From Clostridium hydrogeniformans DSM 21757 (GTDB taxonomy: Bacteria > Bacillota > Clostridia > Clostridiales > Clostridiaceae), in the NCBI RefSeq assembly GCF_000686705.1, contig NZ_JMLJ01000003.1, forward strand, positions 124,001 to 188,000: a stretch of DNA of 64,000 nucleotides, given 5' to 3'. The notes under the pieces are model-generated. The model was not told the origin of the DNA. It made no database searches and saw only the letters and a list, made by a program, of their open reading frames with translations. The position numbers and the translations under genes are program-made. The first letter of the stretch is position 1; each line of letters starts with the position of its first letter. This document shows positions 36,040-45,004 of this stretch, one piece after another.

Positions 36040-37134
36040 ATGAAGTTTAAAAAGACTTTAAGTAAAATTTTACTTATTTTATTTACTATAACCTTACTGG
36101 GAAGCCTCCCTTCTAAAAAAGCCCATGCTGATGCATTTAAGGTAGTTACTTTAGGTGCTGATTTAACTAAAGAGCAAAAAGAAGACATGCTTAAATATTT
36201 TGGAGTGGATAGAAAAGAAGCCAATGTTCTTGAGGTTACCATAGATGAAGAGGAAAAATACTTAAAAGGAGTAGCTTCTTCAAAACAACTAGGTACAAGA
36301 TCCATATCAAGCTCCTTTGTAGAACCTACATCTAGTGGTGGTCTAAAAATATCCACTAATAATATTTACTGGGTTACTGAGGGAATGATAAGGAATGCTC
36401 TAATCACCGCTGGTATTAAAAATGCTGAAGTTAAGGCTTCTGCTCCATTTAATGTGTCTGGTACTGCTGCTCTTACTGGAATATTAAAAGGATTTGAAAA
36501 CAGTAAAAAAGGTGAAAAAATAGATGAAGATAAAAAGAAAGCTGCAAACCAAGAAATAGTAGTTACTGGAGACTTAGGAGAAAAAATAGGACAAGATGAT
36601 GCAGCTAATTTAATAAATGAGATAAAAAAAGATGTAGTTAAAGAAAAACCTAAAAATGAAAAAGAAATTGAAAAAATAGTAAAAAAAGAAACTAAAAATC
36701 ACTCAAAATTAAATGATGATGATGTTAAAACTATTACTGAGCTTATGGATAAAATCAATAAATTAGACTTAAACTTTAAAGATATTAAGGATCAATTAAA
36801 TCAGGTTACCAAAGATTTAAAGGACAAATTAACTAGTGAGGAAGCTAAAGGCTTTTTCTCTAAGATAGGAAACTTTTTCTCTAATGCCTGGGATTCTATA
36901 ACAGATTTCTTTAGTGATCTTTTTTCTAGTAATAGTGAAGAAAAAGAAGATACCTCAAAGGTGAAAGAGGAGAATACCTCTAAAAACAAGGAGTCATCTA
37001 ATACTCCTAAAGAAAATAACAATAAAGCTTCTAATGATGAAGGTTCTAAAGATACTACTAATAACAAGACTTCTAATAATGAAAACACTAAAGATAATAA
37101 GTTAGAGGAAAATACTAATAAAAATAAACAATAG
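36040..37134 (+). CDS. Secreted DUF1002-domain protein
   Basis: A 364-residue protein with a signal peptide (about 1-31, ending KKAHADA) and a DUF1002 domain (about 32-215): VVTLGADLTKEQKEDMLKYF, NIYWVTEGMIRNALITAGIKNAEVKASAPF and TGTAALTGILKGFE-like text are typical of the YpuA group. The C-terminal 80 residues are a low-complexity Lys/Asn/Glu/Ser tail with no anchor motif. The function of DUF1002 is unknown; it is found in many Firmicutes. It is a single gene with a terminator behind it. Its ribosome site is AAAGGAG. Confidence 0.85.
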   Translation: MKFKKTLSKILLILFTITLLGSLPSKKAHADAFKVVTLGADLTKEQKEDMLKYFGVDRKEANVLEVTIDEEEKYLKGVASSKQLGTRSISSSFVEPTSSGGLKISTNNIYWVTEGMIRNALITAGIKNAEVKASAPFNVSGTAALTGILKGFENSKKGEKIDEDKKKAANQEIVVTGDLGEKIGQDDAANLINEIKKDVVKEKPKNEKEIEKIVKKETKNHSKLNDDDVKTITELMDKINKLDLNFKDIKDQLNQVTKDLKDKLTSEEAKGFFSKIGNFFSNAWDSITDFFSDLFSSNSEEKEDTSKVKEENTSKNKESSNTPKENNNKASNDEGSKDTTNNKTSNNENTKDNKLEENTNKNKQ

Positions 37135-37180
37135 ATTTTATATTTTCAATAAATCTATATAATAAATACATCTATATAAT

Positions 37181-37224
37181 AAAAAATCACCAGTGGACTC
37201 TTCTAAGTTTACTGGTGGTTTTTT
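37181..37224 (+). terminator. Terminator of the DUF1002 gene
   Basis: AAAAAATCACCAGT pairs with ACTGGTGGTTTTTT; the T-tract follows on the plus strand, 47 bp after the stop. Confidence 0.85.
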
Positions 37225-37299
37225 ATTGCTTAGATCTATATACCTTGTAATAGATTAATTATTCTTATAAAAATAGTAAATATTTTATCCCTTAACTTA

Positions 37300-37329
37300 T
37301 TGACATAAATACACTTACTTAGGTAATCT
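37300..37329 (+). promoter_or_regulatory. Sigma-A-type promoter of the EamA gene
   Basis: TTGACA at 37300-37305, an 18-bp spacer and TAATCT at 37324-37329, 66 bp before the start of the EamA gene. Confidence 0.55.
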
Positions 37330-37395
37330 ATTAATTGTGATTAAAAGCTTTTCATAAGGCTTAATACCACTAATTATTTTTTAAGGGGGATTACC

Positions 37396-38307
37396 ATGAA
37401 AAACAAGGGGTGCTTTTTAATTGCTATAGCTGGGGTTTTGTGGGGAACCATTGGAATTTTTGTTGATGGACTTATACAAAAAGGTTTAACTCCAGAGCAA
37501 GTTGCTTTTACAAGATTATTTTTAGGATTTATAATATTATCTTTATACTCCTTATTTACTATTCCAGAAGCTTTAAAAATAAATAAATCTTCTCTTTTGT
37601 ATTCCATACTTATAGGTTTTATATGCCAAGCTGCCTTTAATTTCTTCTATTTTAATGCAATAAATAAAATTGGCGTTTCTGTATCTGCAGTACTTTTATA
37701 TACCTCACCTTTATTTGTAGCTTTATTTTCAAGTATTGTATATAAAGAAAGAATAGATAAAAGAAAAAAAATTTCTTTATGTGTATGTTTTATAGGAGCA
37801 ATTGTAGCTGTCACTGGTGGAGTTTTTGATTTCTCTTCTCTAAATCTTTTAGGAATCTTCCTTGGTATAGGGTCAAGTATAACCTATGCTCTAATGCCTA
37901 TAATAAGTAAAGGTGCCTTAAATAATTGCAAAAGTCTAACACTTATAATCTATGGTTTTTTATTTGGTGCCCTATTTATGACTCCTTTAGCAAAGCCATG
38001 GAATATGACACATTACCTGGGAAATACTTCTACCATACTCCTTATGCTTGGACTTGGCTTAATACCAGCTTCCCTAGCTTACATATTCTATCTATCAGGT
38101 ATAGAGACAGGAATAGATCTATCAATAGTAGGAATTATAAGTTCAGTAGAACTAGTTATATCTGCAATCCTAGGTTGGACTATAGTTGGCGAAGACTTTT
38201 CCATAGTTAAATTTTTAGGGTTATGCTTTATGATAGCATCTGCTATTATGGTTAAATCTTCTGAAAATGAAAACTTAGATATAAATACTGCTACTGAGAC
38301 CACATAA
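37396..38307 (+). CDS. EamA/DMT-family transporter
   Basis: A 303-residue protein with ten helices in two EamA repeats (about 5-140 and 150-290). Markers include LIAIAGVLWGTIGIFVDGL at the N-terminus and VGIISSVELVISAILGWTIV near the end. The family exports amino acids or metabolites; no substrate can be named. The ATG follows AAGGGGG. A polar tail follows the last helix. It is a single gene with its own promoter and terminator. It is only distantly related to the EamA protein at 11175. Confidence 0.87.
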   Translation: MKNKGCFLIAIAGVLWGTIGIFVDGLIQKGLTPEQVAFTRLFLGFIILSLYSLFTIPEALKINKSSLLYSILIGFICQAAFNFFYFNAINKIGVSVSAVLLYTSPLFVALFSSIVYKERIDKRKKISLCVCFIGAIVAVTGGVFDFSSLNLLGIFLGIGSSITYALMPIISKGALNNCKSLTLIIYGFLFGALFMTPLAKPWNMTHYLGNTSTILLMLGLGLIPASLAYIFYLSGIETGIDLSIVGIISSVELVISAILGWTIVGEDFSIVKFLGLCFMIASAIMVKSSENENLDINTATETT

Positions 38308-38390
38308 AAATTTACTTTAAGCTTTAAAGTAAACTTACTATATTAAATAACCATATATTAAAAGCTTAATATATTAAATTCTACAATTAA

Positions 38391-38431
38391 AAAAGTATCT
38401 ATGAATTTAAGACTAATTCATAGATACTTTT
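38391..38431. terminator. Bidirectional terminator between EamA and thiE
   Basis: A perfect 17-bp stem (AAAAGTATCTATGAATT with AATTCATAGATACTTTT) separates the plus-strand transporter from the minus-strand thi operon and can serve both. Confidence 0.88.
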
Positions 38432-38451
38432 CTATATATCACCTTATTATG

Positions 38452-39072
38452 CTATTCTCTAATAGCTTTATTCCATTTTATACATTCACTATATACGTCC
38501 TCAGCTCCTAATATAGCAGATATTACTGCATATCCATCTAATCCATAATTAAATGTTTTCTGTATATTACCTAAGTTTAATCCTCCTATTCCCACCATAG
38601 GTAAACCTACATCCTCTTTTATTTTTTTTACTTCCTCTTTTTTTACATTCTTTGCATCTAATTTAGTGGTAGTTGAAAATATAGCTCCTACTCCTAAATA
38701 ATCAGCTCCATCTTCTTTTGCCCTCATAGCTTCCTCTATAGTTCTAGCAGATACCCCTAAAATCTTATCTTTTCCTATTAATCTTCTTACCTCTTTGGCT
38801 GGTATATCCTTCTGCCCTACATGGACCCCATCTGCATCCACAAGAAGAGCTATATCTACTCTATCATTAATTATAAGTGGTATATTATATTTTTTAGTTA
38901 ACTTTCTAAGATTATAAGCCTTTTCTAAAAATTCTTTTCCTAAGGCATCTTTTTCCCTTAGCTGAATCATAGTTACTCCACCCTTTATAGAGTCTTCTAT
39001 AACCTTATAAAAGTCTCTTCCCTTTAACATATCTGAATCTGTAACTAAATAAAGTTCTAATTTTTCTTTCAT
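38452..39072 (-). CDS. thiE: Thiamine-phosphate synthase
   Basis: A 206-residue TIM-barrel protein that joins HMP-PP and HET-P into thiamine phosphate. Markers are MIQLREKDALGKEFLEKA, PLIINDRVDIALLVDADGVHVGQKDIP, GVSARTIEEA, DYLGVGAIFSTTTK and MVGIGGLN. ATG at 39072 is chosen: GGAGGG is six bases upstream, while an in-frame ATG at 39120 falls inside thiM. It is the last gene of the thiDME operon. The gene ends 20 bp before a strong terminator. Confidence 0.95.
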   Translation of the reverse strand: MKEKLELYLVTDSDMLKGRDFYKVIEDSIKGGVTMIQLREKDALGKEFLEKAYNLRKLTKKYNIPLIINDRVDIALLVDADGVHVGQKDIPAKEVRRLIGKDKILGVSARTIEEAMRAKEDGADYLGVGAIFSTTTKLDAKNVKKEEVKKIKEDVGLPMVGIGGLNLGNIQKTFNYGLDGYAVISAILGAEDVYSECIKWNKAIRE

Positions 39073-39106
39073 TATTATCCCTCCTTTAAAGTATTCTCCT
39101 ATTCTT

Positions 39107-39892
39107 TTATATAAGTTCAACCTTGCTATAACTTTCTATCTTTTCTTTAGTTAATCCATAAACTGTATCCATTAATTTTACTTTAAAGCTTCCAAGTGCT
39201 ATATCATCCTTATCACTAATTTCACCACTTAGGGACATAGTAAGAATCCCCATTGCTGCAGCCTCTAAAATATTTTCTGTACACCCTAAATAACTTCCTA
39301 TAAGACTTCCAGTCATACAGCCTGTCCCAGTTATTCCTTTAAGTTTTTGTGTACCATTATATATTTTTATTATCTTTTCTCCATCACTTAAAATATCTAT
39401 TTTTCCTGTAGCCACTACTACACAACCTAATTTTAACGCTACCTTCTTTATAACCTCTTCTTCAGCCTCCTCATCATCAAAGGAGTCCACACCCTGTCCT
39501 TTTACATCAAAGCCACCTATATACTTTATCTCTGCTACATTTCCCTTTATAACAGAAAACTTTACCTCATTAAGAAGCTTATTAGTAAAGTCACTTCTAG
39601 TCTTAGTAGCAAAAACCCCAACAGGATCTAAGACTAAGGGTTTATTATATTTATTAGCTGCTTTTCCCGCCTTTATAAATAACTCTAAGTACTCTGAATT
39701 CATAGTTCCTATATTTATAATTACTGAACTAGATACCTTAACTATTTCTTCTACCTCTTCATAGGAATAACTCATTAAAGGACTAGCCCCTAAGGCTAAT
39801 GTTATGTTAGCACAATCATTTATTGTAACCTGATTAGTATAATGAAGTACTAGTGGATTTATTTCCTTAACCTTATTTATTAAGTCATACAT
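39107..39892 (-). CDS. thiM: Hydroxyethylthiazole kinase
   Basis: A 261-residue kinase that phosphorylates hydroxyethylthiazole (salvage). Markers are NPLVLHYTNQVTINDCANI, a conserved N-terminal stretch, PLVLDPVGVFATKTRS, VIKGNVAEI and GTGCMTGSLIGSYLG with the catalytic Cys region. The start overlaps the thiD stop by one base, so the genes are translationally coupled. It follows thiD in the riboswitch-controlled operon. No de novo thiazole genes (thiF, thiG, thiH) are in the window, which suggests salvage of thiamine parts. Confidence 0.95.
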   Translation of the reverse strand: MYDLINKVKEINPLVLHYTNQVTINDCANITLALGASPLMSYSYEEVEEIVKVSSSVIINIGTMNSEYLELFIKAGKAANKYNKPLVLDPVGVFATKTRSDFTNKLLNEVKFSVIKGNVAEIKYIGGFDVKGQGVDSFDDEEAEEEVIKKVALKLGCVVVATGKIDILSDGEKIIKIYNGTQKLKGITGTGCMTGSLIGSYLGCTENILEAAAMGILTMSLSGEISDKDDIALGSFKVKLMDTVYGLTKEKIESYSKVELI

Positions 39893-40695
39893 TATTTTCC
39901 CTCCTGAAATCTATAAAAATGATGAACGGGTCCTACTCCATGTCCTATATCAAAACTATTTTTAATTGCTTCAGTTATATATACCTTACTAAGTCCTACC
40001 GCTTCTTCTATTTCGTAGCCTAGCGCTAAATGAGAAGCTATGGCTGAGGATAATGTACAACCTGTACCATGAGTATTTTTTCTATCTAATCTTTCTGATT
40101 TATAAACCTTAAAGGTATCTTTTCCTATGAGAACATCTACTGCCTCTCCTTCTAAGTGACCTCCCTTCATAAGTACATACTTAGGTCCAAGTTCTAAGAT
40201 TTTTTCTCCTGCTTTTTTCATATGCTCTAAATTTTCTATGTGGATACCTGTTATTTCCTCTGCCTCTAGTGTATTAGGGGTTATTATGTAAGCCATTGGG
40301 ATAAGATATTTTATTAAATTTTCTTTAGCCTCTGGCTTTAAAAGTGAATATCCACTTTTAGATATCATAACTGGGTCTACTACTAAATACTTAGTGTTAT
40401 ATTTCTTAAGGGTATATACAATTTCTTTTATTATATAAGGACTAGATACCATTCCTATTTTTACAGCCTTAGGAGGGATATCCTCAAAAACTACTTCTAT
40501 TTGTTTTTTTATAATCTCATTACTTAGGTCTTCAACTAAAAATACTCCCTTTGTATTTTGAGCTGTTATAGCTGTTATAACACTCATACCATAGGTTCCA
40601 AGAGCACTAAAGGTTTTAAGATCTGCTTGAATTCCGGCTCCACCTGATGAATCAGATCCTGCTATAGTAAGTGTAGGTATTCTATAGTTCTTCAT
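39892..40695 (-). CDS. thiD: Hydroxymethylpyrimidine (phospho)kinase
   Basis: A protein of 267 residues that phosphorylates HMP and HMP-P. Markers are IAGSDSSGGAGIQADLKTF, PKAVKIGMVSSPYII, VVDPVMISKSGYSLL, VLMKGGHLEGEAVDVL and THGTGCTLSSAIASH. An upstream ATG at 40743 lies inside the terminator hairpin of the riboswitch, so the real start is ATG at 40695, eight bases behind AAGGGGAG. It is the first gene of thiD-thiM-thiE and is controlled by the TPP riboswitch upstream. Confidence 0.95.
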   Translation of the reverse strand: MKNYRIPTLTIAGSDSSGGAGIQADLKTFSALGTYGMSVITAITAQNTKGVFLVEDLSNEIIKKQIEVVFEDIPPKAVKIGMVSSPYIIKEIVYTLKKYNTKYLVVDPVMISKSGYSLLKPEAKENLIKYLIPMAYIITPNTLEAEEITGIHIENLEHMKKAGEKILELGPKYVLMKGGHLEGEAVDVLIGKDTFKVYKSERLDRKNTHGTGCTLSSAIASHLALGYEIEEAVGLSKVYITEAIKNSFDIGHGVGPVHHFYRFQEGK

Positions 40696-40720
40696 ATAAA
40701 TTCTCCCCTTTTTATAAAAA

Positions 40721-40757
40721 ATAAAAAAGCTATATTCTAGCATAGAATATAGCTTTT
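40721..40757 (-). terminator. Expression-platform terminator of the TPP riboswitch
   Basis: A perfect stem, AAAAGCTATATTCTA with TAGAATATAGCTTTT around a three-base loop, is followed on the minus strand by TTTATTTTTTA. It lies between the riboswitch aptamer and the thiD ribosome site, so binding of TPP should let it form and stop transcription. Confidence 0.88.
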
Positions 40758-40789
40758 AGTACTATCTTACAAATATAAAAAATGTATTT

Positions 40790-40866
40790 AAATGCTTTCC
40801 TACGCTGGTATTATCCAGATCAGGTACAAGGGTATATCTCAGCCTATTAGGCACCCCTAGCTTTAT
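40790..40866 (-). ncRNA. TPP riboswitch (THI element)
   Basis: On the minus strand the conserved parts of the thi box are all present: GGGGTGCC, GGCTGAGAT, ACCCTTGTACCTGATCTGG and TAATACCAGCGTAGGAA. It lies before thiD and is followed by a terminator hairpin, so it represses thiDME when thiamine pyrophosphate is plentiful. Confidence 0.96.
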
Positions 40867-40979
40867 ATTTTATTTTATACTTATATTATAAAGTATTATA
40901 AAAATTATACAAGTAAATATATATTATTTTCTAGTATATATAAAAAAGTTCATAAAATTTCAAACTATAAATTAAATTT

Positions 40980-41369
40980 TTAATGTGACATTCCAATAAA
41001 TACTCCAATGAAATAAGGAATAAGCCATATAAGCCATACTATCATACTAAATTTATGGAAAAATAATTTCTTCTCCTCATTTCCCTTATATAATACAAAA
41101 GTTGCCCAGACTGCATGTATAAGCATTAATATAATAGCTAGTGCTCCTGTAATTCCATGTAATCCTCCTGTAAATATTCCTCCATTAGATTCTTTAGCTA
41201 TAATACTCATAGATGTGGTTCCTATGGTATCACAAAGTAATCCTATCCAGAATATAATCACATGCTTCTTTTTAAGACTTCCTTCTTTTTTCTCTCCAAA
41301 TACTCCAATGGTATAAAAAATTAATGCAGCAGTTATTGTAACAATAGCAAATATTAATAATCCATTCAT
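40980..41369 (-). CDS. HsmA-family membrane protein
   Basis: A 129-residue protein with four hydrophobic helices. The pattern HVIIFWIGLLCDTIGTTSMS followed by FTGGLHGITGALAIILMLIH and FHKFSMIVWLIWLIPYFIG is typical of the HsmA family (TIGR03987), whose function is unknown but which is often next to MarR genes. The ATG follows GAGGAG. It starts six bases after the MarR gene stop and is cotranscribed with it. Confidence 0.8.
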   Translation of the reverse strand: MNGLLIFAIVTITAALIFYTIGVFGEKKEGSLKKKHVIIFWIGLLCDTIGTTSMSIIAKESNGGIFTGGLHGITGALAIILMLIHAVWATFVLYKGNEEKKLFFHKFSMIVWLIWLIPYFIGVFIGMSH

Positions 41370-41375
41370 TTATTA

Positions 41376-41807
41376 TCACTCCTCAAGCTTTTCTAATATA
41401 TGTTTTAGGTTCTTAGCTATTTCAATTAATTCTTCCTCGCTGGTGTTTTTGAACATAGTGTTAAAATTCTCATTAATGGTAGTTCTAAATTTTTTTGCAA
41501 ATTCTAATCCTTCTTTTCCGAACCTTACATAGGTATTTCTCATATCTTCTTTATGCTTAACTTTTTCTATATATCCTATTTTTTCCATTCTATTAATTAT
41601 ACCTGACACTGTTCCCTTAGCTAAGCTCATAGCTTCACATAACTCTGATATTGTCATTTCCTTGTTATGAGCGATTAATTTTATAACTATTATTTGCTGG
41701 TGGGTAAGCCCACTTTCCTTAAGATTATCCCCAACTAAAGCCATAGTTTTAGAATATATCTCCCTAATTAACATTGCTATTTCAAAAGCACTAAAATTGT
41801 TACTCAT
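41376..41807 (-). CDS. MarR-family transcription regulator
   Basis: A 143-residue winged-helix regulator. The HTH covers about residues 45-110: LTHQQIIVIKLIAHNKEMTI, LCEAMSLAKGTVSGIINRME and the wing VRFGKEGLEFAKK. ATG at 41807 lies behind AGAGGTGA; the upstream GTG is in that site. It forms a two-gene unit with the HsmA-like protein and has its own promoter with a palindrome over the start of transcription. Confidence 0.88.
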   Translation of the reverse strand: MSNNFSAFEIAMLIREIYSKTMALVGDNLKESGLTHQQIIVIKLIAHNKEMTISELCEAMSLAKGTVSGIINRMEKIGYIEKVKHKEDMRNTYVRFGKEGLEFAKKFRTTINENFNTMFKNTSEEELIEIAKNLKHILEKLEE

Positions 41808-41823
41808 ATACTTCACCTCTAAA

Positions 41824-41869
41824 AGTTCTTATACAAACTAATTCTAATACTTTATTCATATGCTGTCAA
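41824..41869 (-). promoter_or_regulatory. Sigma-A promoter with overlapping palindrome before the MarR gene
   Basis: On the minus strand TTGACA (41869-41864), a 17-bp spacer and TAGAAT (41846-41841) make a near-consensus promoter. Right behind the -10 is AGTTTGTATAAGAACT (41839-41824), a palindrome with matching AGTT/AACT ends and a TATA core, placed where a MarR repressor would block transcription. Confidence 0.65.
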
Positions 41870-42153
41870 TTTATAGCTATAATCTAAAATTTATTATGGC
41901 CTAAAGCCCTAATATAGATTATAGAAACTTATAGGATAATTGCTTTAAATTATAACTTTTAATCTATGTCTAGGTTTAATGAGATTTTCACTATAAAATA
42001 AGTTTCTACGCAAACTATTTAGAACTTTTATAGATTTAGAAGAATTAATTATAGTAGTTTATTAGTTCCTATGCAAACCATTATACATTCCTAAGTCTTT
42101 AATGTCAAACTTTTTACTACTCCATATTATGCCCTTTCTTCCATATTTAAAAT

Positions 42154-42203
42154 AAGGTTATGTTTAGTAATGAATTATATATCTCCTTACCTAACATAAC
42201 CCT
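42154..42203 (-). terminator. Terminator of the LytTR/ABC operon
   Basis: AAGGTTATGTTTAG pairs with CTAACATAACCCT; TTATTTT follows on the minus strand. The gap from 41870 to 42153 also has a 14-base approximate repeat (at 42002 and 42065), but no gene. Confidence 0.65.
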
Positions 42204-42253
42204 AAGCTAAACTTTTTTCTTTGTTAATTTACCTATTAACTATACTATATATT

Positions 42254-43069
42254 CTAAATTCTCATATCTTTTTTACTATAGATAACATAGGTACCTATAA
42301 CTGAAATTATAATAATACCCATACCCATAAATATATAACTTAAATCAAAACCATCTTTAATTAAATTGGATGGGACCGCATATTCAAAGGGTGATAGGTA
42401 CTTAAAAAATCTTAATCCTTCTTTTAGTTTTCCTATTATCCCTAAAAAGTATGTTACAAAAAATACCCCAATAGCTGTAGGGACTGCTATTTTCGATGAC
42501 TTAATAATAGTTGATATTAAAAATCCTAGGGCCATAAAAACATATCCTAAAAATGCTAACCCTATAAATATAGTTTTTATATCCATAATAACATCTAAAG
42601 CCTTTACATCTTCTGGTATTACCATAAAGGATATGATATTAGTAGCTAATCCCACTATAAATATATAAATATAATATACTATAGCTGAAGCTAGTAGTTT
42701 GTAGGTTACTATCCTAGTTCTTGTAATTGGCTTTGAATATAAAAATTCTATAGTTCCTTCAGTCTCTTCCTTTATAAGAGAAGATACTCCAAGTATAGCT
42801 CCATATACTCCTCCTGCCATAACTATATATTGCATAGCGTAAGCTAGATACTGAGATATATTTGAAAAATCCATAGTAGATTCTAAATTAAATGCTTCTA
42901 ATACTGATGGTGGAAGAGCATTTAATTCTGCTCCTACTAATTCTTTCATTCCACTATTTTTCATACTAGGAAATAATGCTATAAATAGTATTACAAGAAC
43001 ACTACATATTAAAGACCATATTAAAGCTGACTTAATTAAATTTTTTATTTCAAACTTTAGTACATTCAT
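42254..43069 (-). CDS. ABC-2 type transporter permease
   Basis: A 271-residue membrane protein with six helices (about 17-38, 80-100, 125-150, 160-180, 185-210 and 245-265). The stretch SSLIKEETEGTIEFLYSKPITRTRI is typical of ABC-2 permeases paired with BcrA-type ATPases. It begins one base after the ATPase stop. It should form an exporter for an antibiotic, peptide or lipid with the ATPase next door; the substrate is unknown. It is the last gene of the LytTR operon. Confidence 0.87.
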   Translation of the reverse strand: MNVLKFEIKNLIKSALIWSLICSVLVILFIALFPSMKNSGMKELVGAELNALPPSVLEAFNLESTMDFSNISQYLAYAMQYIVMAGGVYGAILGVSSLIKEETEGTIEFLYSKPITRTRIVTYKLLASAIVYYIYIFIVGLATNIISFMVIPEDVKALDVIMDIKTIFIGLAFLGYVFMALGFLISTIIKSSKIAVPTAIGVFFVTYFLGIIGKLKEGLRFFKYLSPFEYAVPSNLIKDGFDLSYIFMGMGIIIISVIGTYVIYSKKDMRI

Positions 43070-43070
43070 C

Positions 43071-43958
43071 TTATTTATTTCCCTCCTTCTTATAATAATT
43101 TAGGAACGTATCCTCAAGACTCTCCTCTTCAATAAGCAAATTATCTATTGTATAGGTACTTAACTCTTTTATAAGCTTGTCTACATTATTTCTATAAATA
43201 AAGCAATATTTATTCTCTTCCTTATTTATAACCTTGTAGCACATGCTGAGTATCTTTTCCTCATTTATCCCTTCCCCTTTTAATGTTACCTTAACACCTA
43301 ATCTCTCATTAGACTCTTTAATATTTAATGTATCAACTATTCGTCCTTCTTTTATTACACATACCCTATCACACAAGTTTTGAACCTCTACTAGGTTGTG
43401 AGAAGATAAAAATATAGTTGTTCCCTTAGCTTTTTCTTTTAACAATATGGAGAATAACTTATTTTGCATAATAGGATCAAGTCCATTAGTAGGCTCATCT
43501 AAGATTAAAACCTTTGGCTTACCTATAATAGCTTGTGCTATAGCAACTTTTTTCTTATTACCAAGGCTTAATTCTCCCATGGTCTTATTCTTTTCAATAT
43601 CAAGCTCCTTAATAATATCTTCTATATCCTCCTTATTACTCTCTGGATAAAAAGATGCCGCATAATTTATTAAGTCTAAAACCTTAACATTTTCATAATA
43701 CTTTACTTCACTAGGAACATACCCTATATGCTTTTTTATTTCCATACTTTCTTTTACTATATCCTTACCTAGGATTGTTCCCCCTCCACTAGTTGGATAT
43801 ATAAAATTCAGAAGAGTTTTTATAGTGGTAGATTTCCCGGCTCCATTAGGTCCAATAAATCCAAAAATCTCTCCCTTCTTAACAGCTATATTTACATCAA
43901 TTATCCCCCTATGTTTACCATAAGTTTTACTTAAGTTATTTGTTTCAATTACATACAT
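43071..43958 (-). CDS. ABC transporter ATP-binding protein (BcrA/CcmA type)
   Basis: A 295-residue ATPase. Walker A GPNGAGKSTTIK near residue 37, signature LSLGNKKKVAIAQA, Walker B VLILDEPTNGLDP and H-loop SSHNLVE are intact. It pairs with the permease encoded next. A C-terminal region of about 80 residues follows the core. The gene lies 18 bp after the DUF3021 gene, so the exporter is under the LytTR regulator. Confidence 0.92.
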   Translation of the reverse strand: MYVIETNNLSKTYGKHRGIIDVNIAVKKGEIFGFIGPNGAGKSTTIKTLLNFIYPTSGGGTILGKDIVKESMEIKKHIGYVPSEVKYYENVKVLDLINYAASFYPESNKEDIEDIIKELDIEKNKTMGELSLGNKKKVAIAQAIIGKPKVLILDEPTNGLDPIMQNKLFSILLKEKAKGTTIFLSSHNLVEVQNLCDRVCVIKEGRIVDTLNIKESNERLGVKVTLKGEGINEEKILSMCYKVINKEENKYCFIYRNNVDKLIKELSTYTIDNLLIEEESLEDTFLNYYKKEGNK

Positions 43959-43976
43959 AAAATCTCACCCCTAAGC

Positions 43977-44414
43977 TTATTTATTTGAAGTTTTATATTT
44001 ATTAAGCATTTTATTAAACATTTCTCCAGTAGTCCTATAATAAATTGAAAAATATGTGCATGCAGCAATAAAATATATAGTATATATAAAATAAAATATA
44101 ATAAAGTTTCTAAAGTCTTTTATATTAAACCAATTAAAAAAATATATAAAGCTGATTAATGTTATTAAAATCAATATATAGTGAAATAAGACCTTAATCT
44201 TTACAGATAACTTCGGTAATAGCCTGTCATGATAAATTAAATGTTGCATTAAGGTTAAAAGTAACGATAATATCAGCATCTGCCATAAAAAACTTATAGG
44301 CATATATTTATTACCTGTTATTAAACTTATAATAAAATAAATAAAGGATCCTCCAGTAAAGAATAATGATACTAGTGCCTTTATATCATATGCTACATCA
44401 AAAAACTCCTTCAT
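43977..44414 (-). CDS. DUF3021-family membrane protein
   Basis: A 145-residue protein with four hydrophobic helices, (approximately 14-32, 42-60, 72-95 and 103-125). It looks like the DUF3021 family, which is almost always next to a small LytTR regulator. In characterised LytTR regulatory systems such a membrane protein restrains the regulator. It follows the LytTR gene by 13 bp. The ATG follows AAGGAGGG. Confidence 0.82.
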   Translation of the reverse strand: MKEFFDVAYDIKALVSLFFTGGSFIYFIISLITGNKYMPISFLWQMLILSLLLTLMQHLIYHDRLLPKLSVKIKVLFHYILILITLISFIYFFNWFNIKDFRNFIIFYFIYTIYFIAACTYFSIYYRTTGEMFNKMLNKYKTSNK

Positions 44415-44427
44415 ATTATCCCTCCTT

Positions 44428-44865
44428 CTAAAAATCCAATTTATTTTTTAAAATTTTCACATACTGTCTAGACACAAATAACTTTTCATCATTCTCTAAA
44501 ATTGCCTCAACTTTTCCTCCAAATAGAGGAGTTATTATCTTTATTTTAGATAGATTTATAATGGTTGATTTAGATGCCCTAAAAAAATGTGAATTTTTAA
44601 ATCTTTCTTCTATCTCATATAATCTTAAGTGGGTCTCATAAACTTCTTTTTCTGTATATATAAATGTCTTTTTATTAACGGATTCAAAATAATATATTTC
44701 CAAAGTATCAATAACAAAAATTTTACCATTTAAGCTTCCTGTTACCTTCTCTTCTAAACTTTTTAAGGAGGATATTATTTTTATTAACTCTTCATCAAGC
44801 TGTCTACAATTAATAATTATTTCAGTGTCTTGAAATTCTTTTTTTTCATTAATTACTATTTTCAA
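44428..44865 (-). CDS. LytTR-domain transcription regulator without a receiver domain
   Basis: A 145-residue protein made of a short N-terminal region (1-45) and a LytTR DNA-binding domain (about 48-145: GKIFVIDTLEIYYFESVNKKT, ... NSHFFRASKSTIINLSKI). There is no receiver domain. This is the regulator of a stand-alone LytTR regulatory system with the adjacent DUF3021 protein. The start is TTG, behind GGAGGGGG. A perfect 13-bp direct repeat upstream with 21-bp period is the likely binding site. It probably activates its own operon, including the ABC exporter. Confidence 0.9.
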   Translation of the reverse strand: MKIVINEKKEFQDTEIIINCRQLDEELIKIISSLKSLEEKVTGSLNGKIFVIDTLEIYYFESVNKKTFIYTEKEVYETHLRLYEIEERFKNSHFFRASKSTIINLSKIKIITPLFGGKVEAILENDEKLFVSRQYVKILKNKLDF

Positions 44866-45004
44866 ATTATCCCCCTCCTATAACTTATGTTTTTAAAATT
44901 AACCTATATAGATATATCACATAAAAATTAAATATAAATTCCACTTAAACTATTAATATAAGCTCACCATATTTTTAGTTCTTAAGTAGTTTATCTATAG
45001 TAAT

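Noticed and set aside
37926-38210. Plus-strand frame of 94 codons inside the EamA gene
   Set aside because: It is an alternative frame of a well-supported transporter gene and has no own start signals.
42002-42078. Two copies of a 14-base element (GTTTCTACGCAAAC and GTTCCTATGCAAAC) 63 bp apart
   Set aside because: Two mismatches in 14 bases and no third copy; too weak for an operator or repeat claim, so noted only.
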